Of a stretch of 64,000 nt of DNA, positions 1-12,224 are shown piece by piece. The stretch is from Brienomyrus brachyistius. Lineage: Eukaryota; Chordata; Actinopteri; Osteoglossiformes; Mormyridae. The stretch covers positions 7,927,001-7,991,000 of the forward strand of contig NC_064554.1 of assembly GCF_023856365.1 (NCBI RefSeq), written 5' to 3'. The notes under the pieces were generated by a model that was given only the letters and a program-made list of their open reading frames with translations, was not told where the DNA came from and made no database searches. How positions within the stretch are numbered: position 1 is the first letter of the stretch; every line of letters begins with the position of its first letter. The translations under genes and the position numbers were made by a program.

Positions 1-2150
1 AAAGAGCAAGAAGCATGAAAGGGGCCTAGGACTGAGTCAAAAACAAAACAACAAGCAAAAATATAGAAATGTGAGAGTAACACTTCACATGGTCAAGTTA
101 TCATTCTTGAACCATTTACAGTAAGAAGGTATCAGAATGATTCTGCACAGCTTAGAGCTGCATATTTGTGGTTCTGTGCACGTTTGTCATTGGTGTATCC
201 ATGTGGAGCTGTGAAATCACTTCTCCATGCTATAAACAACTGGCAAAACAACCTGGAATTTATTCACTGGGACCAGGGATCCGCTAGAAGGAAAAAACCA
301 ATGCTAATCCTACAGGCTGGACTGCTGTTTTGTCAAGAGTATTCTAGGCTGTTTGTGCATGTTTAAGAAGCTATAGTCATAGTGGTGTTATAAGAAAAAG
401 AAAAGTACAGTACGGTTTTTTGGGGGAAGTGAAGCATATGACGTTCTGCCCTGTGCTGTGCTCTAAAACTCAGCTTTGTGCAAACTGTCTTTTCCGGCTC
501 CCCTGACAGCTGCCTGAGGCTGCTGAAGGCCGTGATGACGCCTCATAGCCAGGAAGCCATCGCTGGGTGCTGGCTGTGCAGTCTGAGCGGAAGCTGTAAC
601 AGCCCTGGCTGGCAGGTTTCACTCAGAAAAATGCCGTCTGTGTTAAGGGGCCAGAATCTGTTTTTTTAAAAATGGCAGCGTACCCCTCGGGGAGTAAAAA
701 CCTGTACGCTGCGTCCGTACTGGCTTGCGGATGCGGTGTCACAGGGCTGCTGTCACGAGCCTTTGTGTGGATAAGGAACAAAAGGAAAAAAAAAAAAAAT
801 TGAGGGTCGCTTCGGGTTTGTGACAAAGTAAGGTGCATCACGGTGAGGACAACAGAAATGCGGAGGCTCGAACAGGTGGACCAACTGTCTGATATAGACG
901 CTAAGAGGACAGGTGACTGTAGATGAGCATGAAGTGTACATGCAAACAATCAAATTTTAATTAAAGTTTACCCATAAAGAAATGTAGAAAATTTAGGGGT
1001 GTGCATGAGTTACCATCAACTCAAAAAGCTGAACGCCAAAATTGCCTATTTTCATAACTGCTAATAAGATTAAGCAATAGTGAAATGACTCAAACCATGA
1101 TGATATGCATGTGAAGGAATGCGGATGGAATCTAAGTGAACACGTACATGTATTAGATGGTTGCTGAAAATACTGGAGTGGTTTTAGGAGAGATTTTGAA
1201 ATTGTTCAGCTAACATACTTTGATAGACATAATAGCTTAGTTTTACACCAAAACAAAGATCACTTACACACCATGTTCTTCAACTGGCTAAGACTTGCAC
1301 AGTACTGCTAATACACACATACAGAAACACACAAGCTTTATCTTATTTTTCATTTGACACTCCAAAAACCCCTATTTGCAGGTAGGGCCAATCAGTCATA
1401 TAATCCTATATGACATACTGTAGGCGTCCACCTAGGGCATCATCTTATATAAAAAGGAATTTTATAGTATAAATATTCAATGTACAAATTAAATTCAATA
1501 AAAAAATCTTTGCTCATACTATTGTCCTGTTGGGGTAGCAAAATTAATAGTTAAAATGAACATTATCAAGGAAATAATCCTGCAGTATGAGTTCAAATGC
1601 CGGTTATTTAAAAGAATATCAACAACACCACGACAAACAATAATTATTATTATTATTACGGTGGAGGGGGGGTGTGGAGGTGTACCAACGATGAAGCTCT
1701 CCATTGGGTGCCACTTGGACTTCCAGTACTTCATACTTAAGTAAATAGTCTTCCACTACTCCACTATTAACAAATATGAATTAGGTGAACTTGCTGCCCA
1801 TTAGTTAGCTTATATGCAGTCATGTTGACCTTCCTTTAACTGTAATGTGATGGATATACTGTATGGATACATGCTGATATGTCGCTTTTACAGTTCATTA
1901 TTGAAAAATACATTATCCTTGTAACCTTGTAATTTCCTACTCATGTTTTACTCTTTAGTGAGCTGGTGGCATAATGTAGCTTGTGCTTCTCATTTTAATT
2001 TTTTATTTTCCACTTTTGTGAATATGATTTATTAACTTCTGTATATGTATCCAATGAAAATATCATAATGAGAGAGATCTCATGACTGTCTGGGGTTAAA
2101 TCACATAAATGGTTTATTTTTACTAATGCTTACCCACAAAGGGATTAGAA
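1..2150. other. Unassigned non-coding sequence
   Basis: No exon with splice sites and no recognisable repeat family was found here. A short TTA microsatellite lies at 1643-1658 and an A-run near 786-799. A 9-bp inverted repeat (gcagcgtac at 675-683 against gtacgctgc at 704-712) is too small to interpret. Open frames are short and show no family resemblance. This is presumably part of the large first intron of sdk1 or DNA upstream of it. Confidence 0.5.
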
Positions 2151-2337
2151 CAGGGCTGACTAATCTTTTCATCAAAGGACCAGTGTGTATTCAGGTTTTG
2201 CGGGATAAACTTTATGTCAGCTGTTCAAACCCAGGTGTGAGGACTGTTCAGCCAATCTAACTGGTAGTCTAATTAGGGAATTGCAGTGGAAACCTACATA
2301 CACAGTGACCCTTTCTGGGTAAGATTGCCCACCCCTG
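2151..2337. mobile_element. hAT-type MITE with near-perfect 8-bp target duplication
   Basis: The 187-bp element begins cagggctgactaatc and ends gattgcccacccctg, an imperfect terminal inverted repeat of the CAGGGGTGGGCAATC type known from fish hAT MITEs. It is flanked by gattagaa (2143-2150) and tattagaa (2338-2345), which match at 7 of 8 positions, as expected for the 8-bp duplication made by hAT transposases. It has no coding capacity, so it would have been mobilised in trans. The damaged left end and the mismatched duplication suggest an old insertion. Confidence 0.8.
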
Positions 2338-4352
2338 TATTAGAATCTTATTACACCCTAGTTTTTCCTAATTACCAGTTCACACACCGATAAGCCATAA
2401 CATATTACATGCTGCAAAAAAGACATGCAATAAAAGTTTTGAAAGCATTTTTTTTTTTTTATCATATCATGCCTGCCGCTGACATTTTCTAATTTTGTTG
2501 TTATTTATTTATTTAATTTCTGAGTGACTTTGACAAGGAGGGAGACCCCCAGCAGGGCTACATACACTGTATGCTGTGACACATTACACCTGCGATCATT
2601 GTCAGAATTTCCTGCCATTTGTGCCACAGAATCCCTTCTGTTGGTTTGTACCACAGAAGATAGTCTTCATTCCTCTCGTATCACTCATTCAACAGTTTGT
2701 GGTTTTCCCCTCCTCAGACCACTCTCAGTAGGTACTCACCACAGCTGACCGAGAGCTCCTCACAAGCCTGGTCCTTTCAGAGGTGCTCTTACTCAGCCGT
2801 CTGACAATAATAATTTGGCCCTTGTCACAGTCATTCAGATGTTTATCTATGCCTTCTGCATTCAACACTTTGACTACGAGTACCCAGTGTTAGCTTACTG
2901 TGTAGTATATCCTGACATGCACCATTTTTACAAGACAGTCAACATTATTCGCTTCATATGGGAATGGTCATGATGTTTTGGTTTGCTGGAGGAGTATCTG
3001 TAGCTACTGTACTGGAAAGTAAAAAAATACTGTAAATTCCATGTTTGCTGCTGCTGGAAGTTATATGGCTACGCTGTTGCATGAATTCATGTAGCCAGTT
3101 AAATGATTTATCTTCGGATTCATGCTATTTCTTCACATGATAAAGAATCTGAAAGGAACTGCATTGTGATTCTAGTCTGCCAGACATTTGTAAATGGAAA
3201 CTGGGTGTCCAATGTCCTTTAACAAGTGTGAACGTTGAAGTGAAAGTGTGAAGCTTGTTGCTGCTCAGTCTCACATTGACAGTGAGCTTCACTGCTATGC
3301 TTTTGGTAGTAATAGTGGAATTGTCTTTTTTATACACACTGCAGTAACCCATAGACAAATGTATCAGCTACTCATGTAGCGACAGCTGCAGCCAAAATGA
3401 CATTCACCTAATAAAGCGTCATTCTCCTTGTTTCCTCTAAATAATGAAAAATATAAGCTTTTCGGTTAAGCAGGTATTACTGCTTAGTGACATCTTGTCA
3501 GGAGAATAGCATTCTTACTACTGGGTAATATAGGCCCAGTATTTACTGAGATTCATACTGTTTTGCAAATTCATTTTGTTTTAATACACCTGTCAATGGA
3601 GGAAACATTGCTAAAGATTTGAATTATGCTCTTTATTACATTGGTGAAATAAGAAATGCACAGTGTCAAAGACATGAAGCCAAGCTGTTAAATGACTGTA
3701 ATGTCAATGTTATGTTTATTGATTAGACGTTAACGGAGCAGGAGGCCTTGTTGCTGATAATGTCTGTATTTGCTGTAGTTCACAGAATGTATAGTGGGTC
3801 TAATATGCATGCATAGTGACATGGGATTTGGAGGAAAGAACAGGAGTTGTGATGGGTGGCAGTTTAACAAGAAAATGCTGTGAGGAGTGATGAATAAGGA
3901 TTGGGGTGGTAGTGGCAGTGGGTCACAGAGGAACTGAAACTGGTAGCTCAGCTGGACCAGGCACTGACAAAACCTCTCAGGTTTGTAAAAAATGTGTGAC
4001 CTGTATGGGCTCAGTACCTGTCTCACTCCTTGAGTAAATGTATTGCAATGTCAAGACAAATCAAAAAGCTCATGGTTGCTACTTGAATCATCCTTTTGCA
4101 CCAGTACAGAGATCATTATGGAAATACCATCTGCGTCTGGTTTAACCAAAAGCAACCTGCCCCCCAGTGCCAGTCTTCAGTGAATGGTATTTTAAAACAG
4201 TCCTCTACTGTACTTCTGTGATATTCAGGCATAAGGAGGAATAACTAATTCAAGACATTACGCAAAAATTTCCCACTCACTAGCTCAGGCTGATTTTTGA
4301 TTTTTGCGTTAATGGGTCAAGCAAAAATCTATACTACTAAAAAAAAAAAATG
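2338..4352. other. Unassigned non-coding sequence
   Basis: Nothing recognisable apart from short A/T runs (2449-2460, 4339-4350). Open frames up to about 98 codons show no domain, low-complexity or splice support. Confidence 0.5.
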
Positions 4353-4658
4353 CAGACGCTCCTCTACTTGCGAACGAGATATGTTCCGAACGGCCGTTCG
4401 TAACTTGAAATATACGTAAGTTATTATTCAACATCATTTTTTGGGTATACGCAAGTACAAAGAACTAGGATGCTGGGAGTAGGTGGGAGTAGCGGCCAGA
4501 AGTCATACTAGGTGGAATTGGTGCACAGAAAAAACAAATTGATGTTGCAGACAGGATATGGGAGCCCAGTGAACACAATTTGGACTTACAGTCCTCTTCC
4601 TGCGTACAGTATGTGTGAATGTTTGTAAGTTGAAAGTTTGTAAGTAGTGGAGGGTCTG
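4353..4658. mobile_element. MITE with terminal inverted repeats and internal palindrome
   Basis: The left end reads cagacgctcctctacttgc, and the reverse complement of the right end reads cagaccctccactacttac, an inverted repeat of about 20 bp with a few mismatches. The right flank is TA and the left flank TG, compatible with a decayed TA target duplication. Inside is a perfect 14-bp palindrome CGAACGGCCGTTCG (4387-4400). Near both ends the sequence alternates between forms of 'acttrcraacg'. No coding capacity is present. This looks like a non-autonomous DNA transposon; the superfamily is not certain. Confidence 0.65.
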
Positions 4659-6330
4659 TATATACAATGTTTGTAAAAGCCTCGCGGTGCCTTTTTTTGT
4701 AACACAGAATATCCAATTATGGCAAAATGGCACAATTTTTTTATTTTTGGGGGCTGATGGCAGGGAATTTGTGGCTTTTATTAATGATTCAGAAGACAAG
4801 CTTTCAAAACAGAGAGTTCTCGTTAATAGGGGGGCACAGCAACCGGAGGAAGGAAGGGTGTACAATGAGGGGGAAGTGCTGAAAGAAAACATCGGCTGGG
4901 GGCCCAAATCTTCTATGTTTAATGTGTTTGTTTTTGCTCCTGTGTATTAAATCACTCATTTTGTTTATCGTTCAAACCTAGTCAAAACACGTGGGTAAGC
5001 GTGTTGCTGAGATCTGATTTGCTCATATGCGGCAGCGCTGGTGTTTTAAAGAAAATGGTGCTTCCCTCGGCACAGATTGTTTTGGAAGCCACTTCCTGTT
5101 TTGGTTTTGGTGCTTTCCGGGGATTTGGGCAATATTATTCCATTACGTTCTTTAATTTCCCTGCAGATTGTTAATATTTAACACTTGTATGCATTTATTC
5201 AGCAGGATGCTTTTAGTTTGAGTTAAGTACTCTCCTCAAGGGTAGACCAGTGTTTTTCTACCAGTTTTCACCCCTTAAAAATATGTTGGTTGCAGAACTT
5301 TGCACTTAATCACCAAATGCCACATGTGCGAAACCATACACAAAAATGAGCTGGGAGCCAAATGGAAATCGTGGTGTCAGCATTCAGCAAAGCCTCCCTG
5401 GATCAGTTTTAGCTAATATGTTCTGTGTTAAAGGCATCAGTTGAACTGCGATATATAGTGTCAGATTCTGTTAATGTGGACAATTTTCTTGAATTCAAAC
5501 AGATAATGAGTGCTTAATTGGAAGCTTAATTATTTATTTATTAATAGTTCAAGTGTATATTAAGATGATCATCAGCAAAACTTGTTGTAGATATAACATC
5601 AAGTTGTTGATCTTGATTACCCATGCTGAATCTTTCAGAAAAACAGGATTAATTGAAAGGAAAGGATTAACTATATGTGTATTACAGCAGTTGTGACCAC
5701 TGTGTTGTCATATGCATGTCATAGGCACGGGACAAACAGGTCCCATTGGGAACATAATTACAGTAAACTTTGGCTTTGATGAAACAGTATTAGACTACTA
5801 CAAATGTCAGTACAACTATAATAGCTCATGAAAACAGTGAGAACATAACAACAGAGGAACTCTAGCAATTAAATTTAAATATATTAAGCAGATAACTGAA
5901 ATATTCAACAGATATTACAATTAAGTTTAACAACATTTCTTCAGCTTTGAAAGTTGGATTGAATTTAAATACTTGAATGAATTAAGAAGAGTATGAGCAG
6001 TTTAAATTTAGTCTCCTCGTTAAATGTCATTACAATGTCAAACAGCAGCAACAAACGCTTGGTGACAGGATATTGGAAAGAACTGGCTACTGTAATAAAG
6101 CTTCTGGAAACACTGCCCTATGTGAGGCTGCACAGGAAATATTACCGCGTTCCATTTCCTAGTAGCTCCTTTGCTGGAAGAGTCATCCTTCCTCTCACAT
6201 TACTGACACACAGTTTGCCTTTGGTCATTTTTTAAAAGGTGTTGGAATACAGAGGGAACAAACATGCTAGGAACTTGCTGGCATCATCATAAAACTGTGC
6301 TGGAAACATCACATCCTTCCTGTCTTTCAT
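4659..6330. other. Unassigned non-coding sequence
   Basis: No repeat family or exon recognised. The frame at 4687-4950 is open for 87 codons but has no splice context or family resemblance. Confidence 0.45.
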
Positions 6331-6331
6331 A

Positions 6332-6379
<48 letters not shown>

Positions 6380-6393
6380 TACTACTACTACTT
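6331..6393. repeat. ATT microsatellite grading into ACT
   Basis: About 15 uninterrupted ATT triplets run directly into five ACT triplets, then a short ctt pair. It is a compound trinucleotide microsatellite and explains the poly-isoleucine open frame read on the minus strand. Confidence 0.95.
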
Positions 6394-8607
6394 CTTCAGC
6401 TGTCTTTTGAATGTGGTCGAAAACCTTCCCTGGTAATGAGTCACAGTCATCATTGCATTTCCATTCTTCTGTGGCTTGTTGATAGTGCACTTTATCCAAG
6501 GAATAAAAGAACAAGGTTTGGCTGAGTGGCTAATGAGGTCAGTGGGTTGAACTGCGCAGGAAGCTGGCCTCTTGTACCCATGTCACCGGCTACCCAGCAG
6601 GGGGGTCAGCTAATTTGCTCTAACTCTATTAAGAGGTCGGCTCTGACCTGACAAAGCAGCAGTTGGGGGGATGCTTTACTGAACTTGTAAACTCTACAAA
6701 TTACAAGTCCCTTCCCTTATGAACAGAGTGCGCCCGATAAACACGTCCACTGCGTTAATTACGGCGGCTGACACGGAAGTCTGATTCCACCCTTCCATTT
6801 CCAGCCGCCAGTGTCTATTACTTATTTGGGTGCCATTGCATCCACAATATGTCCTCATTCCAGCAAATCCTCGCATGTTACTACTGATCAATTCATCGTA
6901 CCTAATGGACCATACCTCATCAAAAAATACAAACAGTTCACTTAAATATTTTACAGATTCTAATTTTCTGCCATCGAGCAATTTAGTAAACATTGCCACA
7001 CCCCCATGAATCCATCCAACTTCGTACAACTTACTTAACAGGATTATTAGTCTGTATCACAGGGCACTGAGACCTGAAGCACAGGATACAAGGCAGGGGA
7101 CACTGGACAGGGTGCCTGTCCATCACTGGGCACAAGGCTGGGGACACTGTACATTGTATTTTTAAGTCTTTTCAAGAATACAGTTAACTGAATATGTCTT
7201 GTTCCTGTGAAGTCTACAGGGAAATGCGTAGCATGGGGCAAGGCAGCATTATTTCTGAGGGTGGGGCACAATGTATTGCATAATATACATGTAAGTCAGC
7301 CTCTTCATCAGGTCATAATGTCTAATCAGGACACATTGGTCAGGTTACAGGGGGAATATTGCTGCGATAATTGGCCGAGCTCTGGCTCAGTTTCTTGACT
7401 GTCCTTTACGCAGTATGGGAGTGAGTCTCTTACCCTCTCCTTTCTGTCCTAGCAAATATTCCTTCTTAATCAACAGTGGTTGATCAGACAGTTTCAGTGA
7501 CATCTTTGGCAACCATTCTCCTTGAAATGTTTGTCATCATTAACAAAAGCCACTAGCGCTGCTGGCCTCGTGCCCCAACAGTGTCACTGGGTGTTCTCGG
7601 TTTATACCTGAGTGCTCTCTAAGGTTAGCTGAAACGTAATTACTAGAGGCTAGAGACGGACTGAGCCTGCTAATCCTGGAATGCGATACTCCATGTAGGT
7701 AACATCAAGGTGGATACCTGCTATTGTGGTAACAGGTTCTAAAAACCCAAGCAGATGAACACAAGATTTCACAGCATTGTTCCTTCGTGACAAAGGCCTC
7801 TTCAAATTAGACATCCATAATCCACTTACACTTAGTGAGGTGAGCCATTAAGGGTGCATGAATATCAGTAAGTTTAGAGAGACGACGGAATCACAATGCA
7901 GAGATGTGTAATTATCTTTGATTAGCGATATCTAGAAGGAGATGGTACAGTAATTACTCATCGTGCCACATGTGACATACACCTAGTCAAAGGTGAACCT
8001 TCATCTCTCAGAAAAGGACACACAGCTTTTCTTCATCACAGACAGAATCCTCAGCTTAAAAAAAGCATATCTGTCCCATCACAAGATTTTGAGTTATTTA
8101 TTTGTATGTGCATTCTATCCAATTCGCAGTGTCTCCCTGCTCACTTTGTTTGCAGTTTTGTTCTGAAACACATTTTATTTGTAAAATCCTGGAAGAGGAA
8201 ATCCATTGTTATTCATCTGGAACCACAATTATAGGTTATTTCTGTACCTGGAATCCACATTTCAACACTCCTTGCATCTAGGTTTAATGTAATAGGAATA
8301 GTCTTTACTAAGTGTATTGGATTTCTTTGCTTTTTTGGTAGATGTGTGAATCTCCTTCTATCTTAAGTAGCAGTGTACTGAGGCCGAGTTTTTAACCTGT
8401 AAACTAACTTGTTGAAAAATATGCCTTTTTTTCATCCTAGGACTTTATAAAGTTTGTAAGCTTTTTTTTTATTTACAAGAGTTTTCTCAAAATCAATTTG
8501 TTTTCTTTGTTGTTGCTTTTATTAGACCCCAGTGAACTTCAAGCTCAACCTTGAGCTCCCAAAAACCAGACAACTTACATTTGATCTTTGAGAGCCATGC
8601 AGAGCCA
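6394..8607. other. Mostly unassigned; possible decayed SINE/LINE tail near 7047-7150
   Basis: Around 7047-7150 the sequence contains cagggcac, ggacactggacagggtgcc and a 'ccatcactgggcacaaggc' stretch. These resemble the reverse complement of the shared 3-prime region of fish V-SINE/L2 elements, but are too decayed to delimit. The frame 6694-7029 (minus, 111 codons) has no recognisable domain. The rest shows nothing identifiable up to the minisatellite. Confidence 0.35.
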
Positions 8608-11478
8608 GGGACATATACAAAGGCCGGAGCACAGGAGCATATACAAAGGCGGGAGCACAGGGGCATATACAAAGGCGGGAGCACAGGGGTATATACAAAG
8701 GCTGGAGCACAGGGGTATATACAAAGGCGGGAGCACAGGGGCATATACAAAGGCGGGAGCACAGGGGTATATACAAAGGCGGGAGCACAGGGGCATATAC
8801 AAAGGCTGGAGCACAGGGGCATATACAAAGGCGGGAGCACAGGGGCATATACAAAGGCTGGAGCACAGGGGCATATACAAAGGCCGGAGCACAGGAGCAT
8901 ATACAAAGGCGGGAGCACAGGGGCATATACAAAGGCTGGAGCACAGGGGCATATACAAAGGCGGGAGCACAGGGGCATATACAAAGGCTGGAGCACAGGG
9001 GCATATACAAAGGCGGGAGCACAGGGACATATACAAAGGCGGGAGCACAGGGACATATACAAAGGCCGGAGCACAGGGGCGTATACAAAGGCGGGAGCAC
9101 AGGGGCGTATACAAAGGCGGGAGCACAGGGGCGTATACAAAGGCGGGAGCACAGGGGCATATACAAAGGCTGGAGCACAGGAGCATATACAAAGGCGGGA
9201 GCACAGGGGCATATACAAAGGCTGGAGCACAGGAGCATATACAAAGGCGGGAGCACAGGGGCATATACAAAGGCTGGAGCACAGGAGCATATACAAAGGC
9301 GGGAGCACAGGGGCATATACAAAGGCGGGAGCACAGGGGCGTATACAAAGGCGGGAGCACAGGGACGTATACAAAGGCGGGAGCACAGGGGCGTATACAA
9401 AGGCCGGAGCACAGGGGCGTATACAAAGGCTGGAGCACAGGGGCGTATACAAAGGCTGGAGCACAGGGGTATATACAAAGGCGGGAGCACAGGGACATAT
9501 ACAAAGGCTGGAGCACAGGGGCATATACAAAGGCTGGAGCACAGGGGCATATAGAAAGGCTGGAGCACAGGGGTATATACAAAGGCTGGAGCACAGGAGC
9601 ATATACAAAGGCGGGAGCACAGGGGCATATACAAAGGCGGGAGCACAGGGGCATATACAAAGGCTGGAGCACAGGAGCATATACAAAGGCGGGAGCACAG
9701 GGGCATATACAAAGGCTGGAGCACAGGAGCATATACAAAGGCGGGAGCACAGGGGCATATATAAAGGCTGGAGCACAGGGGCATATACAAAGGCGGGAGC
9801 ACAGGGGCATATACAAAGGCGGGAGCACAGGGGCATATACAAAGGCGGGAGCACAGGGACATATACAAAGGCGGGAGCACAGGGACGTATACAAAGGCTG
9901 GAGCACAGGGGCGTATACAAAGGCGGGAGCACAGGGGCGTATACAAAGGCGGGAGCACAGGGACGTATACAAAGGCTGGAGCACAGGGGCGTATACAAAG
10001 GCTGGAGCACAGGAGCATATACAAAGGCGGGAGCACAGGGGCATATACAAAGGCTGGAGCACAGGGGCATATACAAAGGCTGGAGCACAGGGGCGTATAC
10101 AAAGGCGGGAGCACAGGGGCGTATACAAAGGCCGGAGCACAGGGGCGTATACAAAGGCGGGAGCACAGGGGCATATACAAAGGCGGGAGCACAGGGGCAT
10201 ATACAAAGGCGGGAGCACAGGGGCATATACAAAGGCTGGAGCACAGGAGCATATACAAAGGCGGGAGCACAGGGGCATATACAAAGGCTGGAGCACAGGG
10301 GCATATACAAAGGCGGGAGCACAGGGGCATATACAAAGGCTGGAGCACAGGAGCATATACAAAGGCGGGAGCACAGGGGCATATACAAAGGCGGGAGCAC
10401 AGGGGCATATACAAAGGCGGGAGCACAGGGACATATACAAAGGCGGGAGCACAGGGACATATACAAAGGCTGGAGCACAGGGGCATATACAAAGGCTGGA
10501 GCACAGGGGCATATACAAATGCGGGAGCACAGGGGCATATACAAAGGCTGGAGCACAGGAGCATATACAAAGGCGGGAGCACAGGGGCATATACAAAGGC
10601 CGGAGCACAGGGGCATATACAAAGGCCGGAGCACAGGGGCATATACAAAGGCCGGAGCACAGGGGCATATATAAAGGCCGGAGCACAGGGGCATATACAA
10701 AGGCCGGAGCACAGGGGCATATACAAAGGCTGGAGCACAGGGGCATATACAAAGGCTGGAGCACAGGGGTATATACAAAGGCGGGAGCACAGGGACATAT
10801 ACAAAGGCTGGAGCACAGGGGCATATAGAAAGGCTGGAGCACAGGGGCATATAGAAAGGCTGGAGCACAGGGGTATATACAAAGGCTGGAGCACAGGGGC
10901 ATATACAAAGGCGGGAGCACAGTGGCATATACAAAGGCGGGAGCACAGGGGCATATACAAAGGCTGGAGCACAGGAGCATATACAAAGGCGGGAGCACAG
11001 GGGCATATACAAAGGCTGGAGCACAGGAGCATATACAAAGGCGGGAGCACAGGGGCATATACAAAGGCTGGAGCACAGGAGCATATACAAAGGCGGGAGC
11101 ACAGGGGCATATACAAAGGCGGGAGCACAGGGGCATATACAAAGGCGGGAGCACAGGGACATATACAAAGGCGGGAGCACAGGGACATATACAAAGGCTG
11201 GAGCACAGGGGCATATACAAAGGCGGGAGCACAGGGGCATATACAAAGGCGGGAGCACAGGGGCATATACAAAGGCTGGAGCACAGGGGTATATACAAAG
11301 GCTGGAGCACAGGGGCATATACAAAGGCTGGAGCACACGGGTATATACAAAGGCTGGAGCACAGGGGCATATACAAAGGCTGGAGCACAGGGGCATATAC
11401 AAAGGCGGGAGCACAGGGGCATATACAAAGGCTGGAGCACAGGGGCATATACAAAGGCGGGAGCACAGGGGCATATAC
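8608..11478. repeat. 26-bp minisatellite, 110 full copies without any indel
   Basis: The unit is aaaggcNggagcacagg followed by a six- to seven-base variable segment and atac, 26 bp in all. Full units start at 8619 and every 26 bp to the last at 11453, giving exactly 110 copies. A partial copy precedes them at 8608-8618. Units differ only by substitutions: N is g, t or c, and the variable part is ggcatat, agcatat, gacatat, ggcgtat, gacgtat or ggtatat. Rare variants are atatag (9529, 10803 and 10829 units), atatat before aaagg, aaatgc (10519) and cagtgg (10921). Because 26 is not a multiple of three and the consensus has no stop in any frame, long open frames appear on both strands with a 26-residue period. 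These are compositional and are not called as genes. Confidence 0.98.
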
Positions 11479-12224
11479 AATGAAAAAAAAGGAGATTTTG
11501 ACAATATGTTCATAGTTTTACAAGTATGATGTTAGAATGATAGCTTAAGATTTTGAGAATAAAGTCATAATATTATGAATATAACATCAATTTTATGAAG
11601 GAAAAAAGGCATAATTTTATGAGAAAAATGTCAAAATAGTAGTGCATGGATAGCTAGCACAGTGGTTTCCAAAGTGGATGGTCGTAAGATGATTGGCAGA
11701 ACATGTCTATAAACAGAATGTGAAAAATATCCCATTTTAACCACTGCCACAACCAGGCTCTCCTCACCAGCAATGTACAGTGTATATATGATCAGGACTT
11801 CATTGATAGCACTGTAATAAAGGTTGGAGACCACTAATATGAACCTGGCGATGGTCATGAGTTTATGTCACTGTTATTTTGGGGCCGTGGCTTCAGGCTT
11901 TGTGGTCTTTAGGCACAAACTAGAATAATCAAAATATTCAATTTCATTAAATTTAAAATTAATTAGAGATCACAAAAGTGAATTGTGTACATATTTTAGG
12001 GATTTTTTGAGATTGACTTAGTATTTCGTGGGAATGTTAACCTACTGTAAATTCTATACATGATTTAATGCATAGGGCCCACTAAAAAAAAAAAACAACC
12101 TGTCCATGCCCCATTCAGGGCTCTGTCTGTACCATTACATTACAGAACTGTACATTACATGGTACAGTTCTCCAGACTTAAGAGGTTCATTGCCTTCCAA
12201 GAACATGGGGGTAGCACGTAAAGT
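11479..12224. other. Unassigned flank with a possible small hAT-like MITE
   Basis: Directly after the array the sequence is AT-rich, with repeated 'tttta tgag/tgaa' phrases (11515-11635). At 11660-11836 a segment starts cagtggtttccaaag and ends ttggagaccacta, a short inverted match reminiscent of hAT MITEs. No 8-bp duplication is visible, so the call is weak. The remainder is unassigned. Confidence 0.35.

Noticed and set aside
6512..6640. SINE with tRNA-Leu-like A box (tggctgagtggctaa)
   Set aside because: No acceptable B box at the expected distance and no recognisable body.
6694..7029. 111-codon minus-strand frame
   Set aside because: No recognisable domain, no convincing splice sites, and expected by chance at this length in 64 kb.
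8551..10828. Plus-strand frames of 707 and 746 codons over the same array
   Set aside because: Same repeat read in other phases; ended by random atataa/atatag variants and without any family resemblance.
8608..11478. CRISPR-like array
   Set aside because: The units are contiguous with no unique spacers, and the host is eukaryotic.
8493..11513. 1006-codon minus-strand open frame with cysteine/proline-rich repeats
   Set aside because: Generated by the stop-free 26-bp repeat; all three minus frames are equally open, no splice or promoter support, and no known protein family.
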